A stretch of 64,000 nt of DNA from assembly GCA_029204225.1 (NCBI GenBank), contig CM055095.1, positions 15,284,049 through 15,348,048 on the forward strand. Direction: 5' to 3'. Position 1 is the first letter of the stretch, and every line of letters begins with the position of its first letter. The stretch is from Diphasiastrum complanatum (lineage: Eukaryota; Streptophyta; Lycopodiopsida; Lycopodiales; Lycopodiaceae). Positions 62,601 through 64,000 of the stretch are shown one piece after another. The notes beneath the pieces are model-generated. The model was not told the origin of the DNA. It did no database searches and saw nothing but the letters and a program-made list of their open reading frames with translations. The position numbers and the translations under genes were made by a program.

Positions 62601-63469
62601 ATCATGTGCATGTGACACCGCCAATAACCTATCGCCTTAAAAAATTTGGCCCTTGCGTGCCTGGTCTATGAAGGGAAAGTCAAAAATATCACCAGAAATA
62701 AAAAGCATCACTTACACCACATCGAAGCTGTTGTAAAACGTTTTGATTCTCAAACAGACCAGGCCTGTTGAGCATGTTTGGCTTCACACATCGAATATAA
62801 TGTGGCTCTGTTGTATTGAGTGTATCCATGAGTGCTTGAAGTTGTAGCTGCAGCATCCGGGACAGTAAAGAGATGAGCTTCAAAAGAAAAGGCTTCTAAA
62901 TAACACTATCAACTTTCAACTCACCGTTGGAAAAGTAACTAGACCACAAATGGAAAGCAATTCATATTTATTCATGTTTTGTTGCTCCATGAAATTCACG
63001 TTTGACCAGATGCATTTTCTAATCAATATAGCCTGTACTCTGAGTATTGTAGGAAATGAGCAATCTTGAAGAACCTTAAAATTGGTAGCAATAGAGGAAA
63101 ACTTATAGGAAGACTTTGAGTCATCCGGTGATGAAGGAAATAATCCTGCCACAAAAAGACACTTTGATGATGCCAGTAGAGCCTGATGTTCAGCAATTAC
63201 ATAGTCCTTGTTCTTGTCAAGAAACAAATCTGTTTGATAAGTGACCTGTACAATAAGAAAGCAGTGGCAGGTTATATAAGCACCAAAACTTTGGAAATAG
63301 AAGATTATTTGCATGAAATATCGCCGCTCAAGGATCATTTACCTCTCCTGCATAGTGACTTATGGTGAAATCTGTACGAGCAAGTTTGGGCTTGCTAAAG
63401 CGTTTGTGGTTCCTGAAATTCTGTAACAACGTTGTGAAGAAAGTTTCATGTGTAGCCTTAGGAAACATG
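18963..63469 (-). CDS. class XI myosin heavy chain (5' end outside the window)
   Basis: This is a plant myosin XI, an actin-based motor that moves organelles and vesicles in the cytoplasm. The visible exons, in coding order on the minus strand, are: 63469-63343, 63245-63075, 62847-62716, 62281-62172, 62047-61987, 61823-61646, 61377-61172, 60921-60802, 40014-39916, 39594-39373, 30989-30850, 30710-30596, a doubtful 30495-30469, 30264-30181, 29933-29763, 26074-25922, 25706-25500, 25316-25170, 25049-24979, 22594-22495, 22306-22250, 20080-20024, 19763-19683, 19371-19289, 19086-18963. They join in phase into about 1,013 codons: distal motor, six IQ motifs, coiled coil and DIL-type globular tail, ending in LQPQDE and TGA. 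Typical plant members have about 1,500 residues, so roughly the first third lies beyond 64000. All splice sites are GT-AG except a GC donor at 61171 and the doubtful microexon acceptor. No stop or frameshift was found, so it appears functional. Confidence 0.96.
20081..22249. other. myosin intron of 2.2 kb, no additional gene seen
   Basis: AT-rich sequence lies between exons 22306-22250 and 20080-20024. Short open frames at 20121 and 21025 show no conserved features. I see no transposon structure here. Confidence 0.5.
22618..24150 (-). mobile_element. LINE fragment lacking reverse transcriptase, in a myosin intron
   Basis: Read on the minus strand from about 24150, it starts at the ORF2 N-terminus ([12 protein letters not shown]), continues through an APE-type endonuclease ([49 protein letters not shown], from about 23880 to 23280), then passes directly to the element's 3' end (about 23080-22850, ending ITSFFSG). 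The entire reverse transcriptase is absent. The 3' terminus has ATATGCCTTTTGGCATGGAAAA and a (TTTC/TCTC)n tail at 22618-22660. Several frame changes are present. It lies within the intron 24978-22595, in the same orientation as the gene. Confidence 0.85.
26075..29762. other. myosin intron of 3.7 kb carrying one fold-back repeat
   Basis: Apart from the palindromic GGACGCG repeat (27697-27930) and a short GTTCCGGAACG-type inverted cluster at 28193-28230, I see only anonymous AT-rich sequence. The frames at 25865-26263 and 26611-26949 are fortuitous overlaps with exon and intron sequence. Confidence 0.5.
27697..27930. repeat. GGACGCG fold-back repeat, copy 1
   Basis: A 230-bp element is built of palindromic GCGGACGCGGACGCG / CGCGTCCGCGTCCG blocks at both ends, separated by long T and A homopolymers (about 27728-27840). 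Reversed and complemented, it matches 59235-59492 at both edges: CTAAG..GGATGGCGGACG on one side and GCGGACGCGGGCAA..CGGCCTGGACCCTC on the other. It codes for nothing; open frames across it reflect homopolymers. Likely a non-autonomous transposable element. Confidence 0.8.
30181..40014 (-). CDS. myosin XI exons: coiled-coil rod
   Basis: Exons 40014-39916 ([21 protein letters not shown]), 39594-39373, 30989-30850, 30710-30596, possibly 30495-30469, and 30264-30181 encode the dimerising coiled coil. Heptad-like hydrophobic spacing and high Glu/Lys/Gln content are visible. The segment [20 protein letters not shown] is the conserved end of the myosin XI coil. The microexon 30495-30469 (ANGDQRTAI) keeps the frame, but its acceptor would be TG rather than AG. 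The intron 30990-39372 carries three LINE copies. Confidence 0.92.
31240..32766 (+). mobile_element. LINE copy 1: endonuclease joined directly to 3' end, no reverse transcriptase
   Basis: Endonuclease sequence starts in mid-domain (31283: [20 protein letters not shown]), includes [20 protein letters not shown] and [16 protein letters not shown] (to about 31890), then, after a short degenerate stretch with stops, moves into the C-terminal region ([16 protein letters not shown], from 32192, ending [10 protein letters not shown]). Reverse transcriptase is absent. The 3' end has CTTATATGCCTATTGGCATGG and a (TC)n(AC)n tail at about 32686-32766. It shares its deletion pattern with the minus-strand LINE at 22618-24150. 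Confidence 0.85.
32686..32766 (+). repeat. (TC)n(AC)n simple-repeat tail of LINE copy 1
   Basis: An uninterrupted TC dinucleotide run of about 55 bp changes to AC for about 20 bp. It marks the 3' terminus of the LINE in place of a poly(A) tail. Confidence 0.9.
32767..34925 (+). mobile_element. LINE copy 2: ORF1 end, endonuclease and N-terminal reverse transcriptase
   Basis: It starts at the end of ORF1 ([20 protein letters not shown], 32784) directly at the tail of copy 1. ORF2 starts near 32880. Endonuclease motifs are [41 protein letters not shown] and [15 protein letters not shown]. The first reverse-transcriptase blocks follow: [40 protein letters not shown] and [20 protein letters not shown]. 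In-frame stops occur at about 33230, 33507 and 34100, with frameshifts near 34500. The copy is cut at about 34925, before the YVDD catalytic motif, where copy 3 begins. Confidence 0.88.
34950..35815 (+). pseudogene. LINE ORF1: coiled-coil nucleic-acid-binding protein, broken near the C-terminus
   Basis: A Pro/Ser-rich N-terminus is followed by a clear coiled coil (about 35160-35370: [45 protein letters not shown]) and an RRM-like region starting [21 protein letters not shown] (35490). A frame change at about 35560 shifts to the frame with [20 protein letters not shown] and [18 protein letters not shown] (to 35800). The coiled coil followed by a nucleic-acid-binding domain is the usual layout of plant L1-type ORF1 proteins. 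In copy 2 only its last 30-odd residues survive. Confidence 0.75.
36615..38500 (+). pseudogene. LINE ORF2 reverse transcriptase and C-terminal region (copy 3)
   Basis: The blocks in order are: [51 protein letters not shown], a stop at about 37180, then [20 protein letters not shown] (37325), [18 protein letters not shown] (37510), the catalytic [11 protein letters not shown] (37618-37650), [12 protein letters not shown] and a stop, then [20 protein letters not shown] and [16 protein letters not shown] (37990). The C-terminus has [19 protein letters not shown] (38430-38480), resembling the Cys/His region of LINEs. Multiple stops make it non-functional. Confidence 0.88.
40554..40971 (+). repeat. 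5' LTR of Gypsy element
   Basis: It begins AGTTATGGACTCGG and ends TTCGTAACT. A TATA-like CTATAAGTAGGG lies at about 40810. It is followed at once by the primer-binding site. Confidence 0.92.
40972..40983 (+). promoter_or_regulatory. primer-binding site of Gypsy element
   Basis: TGGTATCAGAGC is the exact 12-nt complement expected for the 3' end of initiator methionine tRNA. Confidence 0.93.
40984..42230 (+). other. C-rich leader of the Gypsy element
   Basis: 1.25 kb between primer-binding site and gag start. It is strongly C- and CT-rich from 41200 to 42010, followed by a poly(A) run (about 42017-42040). Long antisense frames here are compositional artefacts. No gene seen. Confidence 0.6.
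42231..43187 (+). pseudogene. Gypsy gag N-terminal part with an acidic, repetitive extension
   Basis: ATG at 42231 opens a 318-codon frame. The first 110 residues look like a Gypsy gag N-terminus (short coiled segment [19 protein letters not shown], then Pro/Ser/Gly-rich). Then comes a long acidic, Thr/Ala-rich region with internal repetition ([30 protein letters not shown]) that is not typical of gag. The frame ends before the conserved Retrotrans_gag domain, which resumes at 43700. The region from 42580 to 43680 looks like expanded or inserted sequence between the two gag halves. Confidence 0.7.
43236..43475 (+). repeat. coding-like tandem repeat ([13 protein letters not shown] units)
   Basis: About two and a half units of about 72 bp, each containing TTCTTGGGCTATTCG and TTGTTGGGGYCC, lie between the gag halves. 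In one frame they read [36 protein letters not shown] and AFLGYQS. The function is unknown. Confidence 0.7.
43689..45064 (+). pseudogene. Gypsy gag core, zinc knuckle and aspartic protease
   Basis: The conserved Retrotrans_gag region reads [18 protein letters not shown] (43720), then FRRDLRHAM and [12 protein letters not shown], with a TAG at 44074. The next part has a degenerate knuckle ([14 protein letters not shown], with the first Cys lost). The retropepsin-like domain follows a frame change: [18 protein letters not shown] (44540-44600), where the active-site D(S/T)G has become DSS, and [19 protein letters not shown] (44760-44820). The sequence breaks at about 45064 before any reverse transcriptase. 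Confidence 0.85.
45065..45598 (-). pseudogene. inverted integrase C-terminal segment of the Gypsy element
   Basis: On the minus strand this encodes the distal integrase: [38 protein letters not shown], then [40 protein letters not shown] and [11 protein letters not shown], in unbroken reading order. It is orientated opposite to the gag before it and the chromodomain after it, so an internal inversion accompanied deletion of the rest of pol. Confidence 0.88.
45620..45822 (+). pseudogene. chromodomain end of Gypsy integrase
   Basis: The plus-strand frame reads [20 protein letters not shown] and [17 protein letters not shown] and ends in TGA near 45820. FLVQWDG...ATWEP is the core of the chromodomain that ends chromovirus integrases. 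Confidence 0.82.
45865..46281 (+). repeat. 3' LTR of Gypsy element
   Basis: It matches 40554-40971 with about eight differences, including one 1-bp deletion. It is followed by the C-run that forms the target duplication. Confidence 0.92.
46298..46740 (+). other. GC-rich open frame of unknown nature
   Basis: Immediately right of the Gypsy insertion, a GC-rich 310-bp segment (46287-46610) reads [20 protein letters not shown] with one CX2C pair and [13 protein letters not shown]. It could be a decayed zinc-finger (BED-like) exon of a DNA transposon, but the His pair is not visible. After 46614 the composition changes and coding potential is lost. Identity not established. Confidence 0.3.
47142..47769 (-). 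repeat. candidate LTR, 628 bp
   Basis: It is bounded by TGTTGG and CCAACA. On the minus strand it shows a TATA-like GCTTATTTAAGAGAC (about 47390-47404) in LTR-promoter position. The minus-strand sequence preceding it (AGGGGTGGATTGA, 47770-47782) is purine-rich like a polypurine tract. No flanking duplication or second LTR was found. Confidence 0.4.
47783..50029. other. unassigned intron sequence
   Basis: No recognisable protein was found; the frames at 47714-48450 and 48581-48890 lack known motifs. A C-run (49051-49060) preceded by GATCCACTCTCTG resembles the sequence at 40535-40553, where the Gypsy element inserted, suggesting two copies of an unknown repeat. Confidence 0.35.
50030..51430 (-). 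pseudogene. Ty3/Gypsy gag relic (minus strand)
   Basis: It starts at 51382 with [20 protein letters not shown], continues to the Retrotrans_gag domain ([60 protein letters not shown]), has one break near 50770, then [20 protein letters not shown], a polar linker with coiled coil, and an intact CCHC knuckle [14 protein letters not shown] (about 50200-50160). It ends at 50030 without protease or reverse transcriptase. Upstream it is cut at about 51440 by a poly(A)/poly(T) junction. Related to the plus-strand gag at 54480. Confidence 0.88.
51440..52150. repeat. C-rich segment and GGTACCGC fold-back cluster
   Basis: 51440-51880 is a C-rich, non-coding-looking stretch beginning with a poly(A) run. 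51930-52045 holds many GGTACC and GGCGGTACC / GGTACCGCC blocks in both orientations, an imperfect palindrome flanked by AT homopolymers. No gene is supported here. Confidence 0.55.
52213..52520. repeat. tandem array, unit about 85 bp, about 3.6 copies
   Basis: Each unit begins GTGCAGCATGTGGGGG, continues ACCGTCACATGGGCACTGTGG and ends ATGGACCCAATCGGA. Unit starts are at about 52214, 52300, 52384 and 52470. The last copy is truncated and diverged. The array precedes a second minisatellite and a plus-strand frame, as a promoter-proximal array might. Confidence 0.9.
52569..52765. repeat. GAG-rich minisatellite (GCTGTGAGAGAGCCAGTGAGAG)
   Basis: A degenerate repeat of GTGAGAGGCTGTGAGAGCC-like units, about 10 copies of about 20 bp. 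Long antisense frames across it are repeat artefacts. Confidence 0.88.
52783..53151 (+). pseudogene. basic helical protein of unknown function, one in-frame stop
   Basis: ATG 52783 opens [20 protein letters not shown], followed by TGA at about 52846, then an open frame to TAG at 53149: [20 protein letters not shown], Pro/Ala repeats, [20 protein letters not shown], and repeats of AR.NREAERE. It ends with an acidic [10 protein letters not shown]. The Arg/Ala/Glu-rich part should form a long charged helix. No family recognised. Its proximity to the hAT transposase and the convergent AT-hook frame suggests an element-encoded accessory protein. The stop might be bypassed by splicing. Confidence 0.4.
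53651..54473 (-). CDS. proline/alanine-rich protein with AT-hooks, unknown function, probably element-encoded
   Basis: The open minus-strand frame starts in a region of [14 protein letters not shown] repeats (about 54340-54230), then a Pro-rich section, then two AT-hook cores, [15 protein letters not shown] (about 53975-53935) and [10 protein letters not shown] (about 53920-53885), and an acidic tail ([15 protein letters not shown]) ending ELEAEH and a stop. AT-hooks bind the minor groove of AT-rich DNA. Above 54473 the frame runs into Gypsy gag sequence, so the natural N-terminus is lost or lies in a spliced exon; a possible acceptor (GTTTTGCAG) is at 54177-54169. It is convergent with the plus-strand frame at 52783. 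No family assigned. Confidence 0.45.
54478..55300 (+). pseudogene. Ty3/Gypsy gag relic (plus strand)
   Basis: It begins within gag ([20 protein letters not shown]), has a stop at about 54780, then the conserved domain: [20 protein letters not shown] (54838), [51 protein letters not shown] and [20 protein letters not shown], ending in an acidic stretch ([15 protein letters not shown]) at about 55265. It is related to the minus-strand gag at 50030-51430. Protease and pol are missing. Confidence 0.88.
55301..55840 (+). pseudogene. unassigned open frame after Gypsy gag
   Basis: About 180 codons are open in a frame different from the gag, reading through [38 protein letters not shown] and [20 protein letters not shown] to TGA at 55838. 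It keeps protein-like composition and is not a shadow of gag, but I recognise no protease, reverse transcriptase or other retroelement domain. It lies where protease should be, next to a probable 3' LTR, so it may be an extra frame of this Gypsy family or captured sequence. Confidence 0.4.
55963..56669 (+). repeat. candidate 3' LTR of the Gypsy relic, about 707 bp
   Basis: Starts TGTCGTGGG and ends CCCACTACA, nearly perfect inverted ends. It contains TCTACTATAGAAGGG (about 56237) and TTCAATAAAGCAG (about 56287), plausible promoter and polyadenylation elements. No matching 5' LTR is visible because the element is truncated at 54478. A purine-rich TTTTGGTGGGGGA at 55983 offers an alternative LTR start near 55996. 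Confidence 0.5.
56670..58183 (+). pseudogene. hAT-type transposase C-terminal half with introns and an AT-hook tail
   Basis: Four exons with clean GT-AG sites: about 56690-56955 ([20 protein letters not shown]), 57067-57199 ([20 protein letters not shown]), 57279-57470 ([35 protein letters not shown]) and 57575 onward. WW...L..LA..VLSQ..S...CERNWS...IH...RN.L is the hAT dimerisation domain. The last exon reads an acidic segment to TGA at 57737. A different frame from about 57715 continues [15 protein letters not shown] and a tail with AT-hook-like [11 protein letters not shown] and [12 protein letters not shown] to TAG at 58181, so one frameshift probably inactivates it. The N-terminal zinc finger and catalytic core are absent; a Gypsy LTR abuts the first exon. 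Confidence 0.82.
58184..58974. other. 3' flank of the hAT transposase, no gene seen
   Basis: Only AT-rich sequence. A short CACCCTAAACCCTAAGCCCTAAC patch (58499-58521) resembles degenerate plant telomere repeat. TTAGNAATGGTTAG-type motifs recur near 58280-58330. Confidence 0.4.
58975..59165. repeat. CCACGGTTC fold-back cluster
   Basis: CACGGTTC and GAACCGTG occur at least eight times in both orientations around an AATTAATTAATTA centre, forming an imperfect palindrome about 190 bp long whose edges (GGAACCATAGTTC / GGAACTGTGGGTTC) are roughly inverted. Non-coding; possibly a non-autonomous DNA element. Confidence 0.7.
59235..59492. repeat. GGACGCG fold-back repeat, copy 2
   Basis: It is in opposite orientation to copy 1 (27697-27930) and matches it at both edges. 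Blocks of GCGTCCGCGTCCG flank long T/A homopolymers at 59321-59353 and 59401-59459. Confidence 0.8.
59506..60239. mobile_element. non-autonomous hAT-type element, 734 bp, with 8-bp target duplication
   Basis: A perfect 11-bp terminal inverted repeat, CATAGTTGCAC / GTGCAACTATG, is flanked by a perfect 8-bp direct repeat ATACTAAT (59498-59505 and 60240-60247). An 8-bp duplication is diagnostic of hAT insertion. Sub-terminal GCGTTTCTG / CAGAAACGC motifs are repeated inverted inside both ends. The interior has a (TA)n run (about 59597-59640) and a GC-rich hairpin (59803-59885) but no transposase. It could be mobilised by a hAT transposase elsewhere. Confidence 0.93.
60248..60801. other. end of the 20.8-kb myosin intron, nothing recognised
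   Basis: AT-rich intron sequence between the hAT-type element and exon 60921-60802, with no repeat or coding structure seen. Confidence 0.5.
60802..61823 (-). CDS. myosin XI exons: converter end and six-IQ neck
   Basis: Exon 61823-61646 begins [20 protein letters not shown], the end of the motor, and then IQ1 ([18 protein letters not shown]) and the start of IQ2 ([11 protein letters not shown]). Exon 61377-61172 completes IQ2 and holds IQ3 and IQ4 ([18 protein letters not shown]). IQ5 begins at the end of that exon and continues into 60921-60802 ([15 protein letters not shown]), followed by IQ6 ([19 protein letters not shown]). Six calmodulin-binding IQ motifs is the number expected for class XI. 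The intron after 61172 starts with GC (GCAAGT), not GT. Confidence 0.95.
61987..63469 (-). CDS. myosin XI exons: distal motor domain
   Basis: These five exons encode the C-terminal half of the motor. In order: [19 protein letters not shown] and [13 protein letters not shown] (63469-63343); [20 protein letters not shown] (63245-63075); the actin-binding/loop region and [12 protein letters not shown] (62847-62716); [19 protein letters not shown] (62281-62172); and [20 protein letters not shown] (62047-61987). These are signature motifs of class V/XI motors. The P-loop and switch I exons must lie upstream of the window, because nothing between 63470 and 64000 matches motor sequence. Confidence 0.95.
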
Positions 63470-64000
63470 CTGCAACCAGAAAAAAACATGAATAGAAAGA
63501 ACATAAGTAAGATAATTGAGCTTCTCCACTGAGTTTCTACATTGCTTACAAACATCTTACGAAGATTTCCAATCCTACAGAAAATCATAAACAAAACAAA
63601 AATTCAGTAACAAAAAGACAGTGGCAAACGTAAAAACTCCATTGACTTGGTCTGATATGATGTATTGCTGAGAATACCCTCATTCCTTACAAACTACCAC
63701 ACTCAAAATAACCCTTTACATTAATAGCCCCCTCCACGTTAAAGTCTTATTCAGTGAAGGCCTGTGACCACCTTGCACCTGGCTCCAAGTCAGTTTCCTA
63801 TGTCCAAATACATCTTTTATACGATTTCCTACTCTACTTGCCGGCTGATCAAGAAAGGCATTAAGATTTTGAGGAAATAAACTGAGGGGGGCCTTAAACC
63901 TCCCTAAGATGCGTGCATGCCTTGCAATTGAGGATCACATGCTCCTCTCAACTTGAGTTGGAAGTGCAATCTCGTATTCTCCTATCAAAGGTAGCAATGT
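63470..64000. other. myosin intron continuing to the window edge
   Basis: Upstream of the first visible exon the acceptor is TTGCAG at 63475-63470. No motor-domain exon is seen between 63470 and 64000, so the preceding exon, which should end with the first part of the codon for the Cys before MFPK, lies outside the window. Confidence 0.6.

Overview
This window is nuclear DNA from a land plant. The evidence is a plant-type class XI myosin gene split into at least 24 exons, and a dense, nested load of plant transposable elements: Ty1/Copia, Ty3/Gypsy with a chromodomain, LINEs with APE-type endonuclease, and hAT-type DNA elements. I cannot place the species more narrowly. Nothing bacterial or organellar was seen.

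Layout. Bases 1-13,850 are a graveyard of Copia elements: an open Copia integrase block (1880-3370), an inverted gag-protease block (4600-3528, minus), a second integrase relic (5861-6560), and a Copia pol relic (7580-8098) split by a younger complete Copia element (8099-13212). The younger element has ~1 kb LTRs and a 5-bp target duplication, CAAAT. Bases 13,900-15,800 hold a degraded plus-strand gene that I cannot name. Bases 15,800-18,960 are mostly anonymous and include a TA microsatellite.

The only confident host gene is a myosin XI on the minus strand. Its stop codon is at 18963-18965. Exons can be followed up to 63469, where the distal half of the motor domain is reached; the first part of the motor lies beyond 64000. 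The visible exons encode about 1,010 residues: distal motor, six IQ motifs, coiled coil, and the complete globular (DIL) cargo-binding tail. All key domains stay in frame across the splice sites, so the gene looks functional despite more than 45 kb of span.

The introns hold most of the transposons. One RT-less LINE (22620-24150, minus) lies in a 2.4-kb intron. Three LINE copies in tandem (31240-39092, plus) fill an 8.4-kb intron. A 20.8-kb intron (40015-60801) contains a young Gypsy chromovirus with an internal inversion (40554-46281), two Gypsy gag relics (50030-51382 minus; 54480-55300 plus), tandem arrays, an AT-hook/proline-rich antisense reading frame, an intron-containing hAT-type transposase with an AT-hook tail (56670-58183), several fold-back repeats, and a clean 734-bp hAT-type non-autonomous element with an 8-bp target duplication (59506-60239).

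The strongest unexplained items are the degraded unknown gene at 13.9-15.8 kb, the hAT transposase/AT-hook neighbourhood at 52-58 kb, the paired GGACGCG fold-back repeats at 27.7 and 59.2 kb, and the RT-less LINE derivatives.
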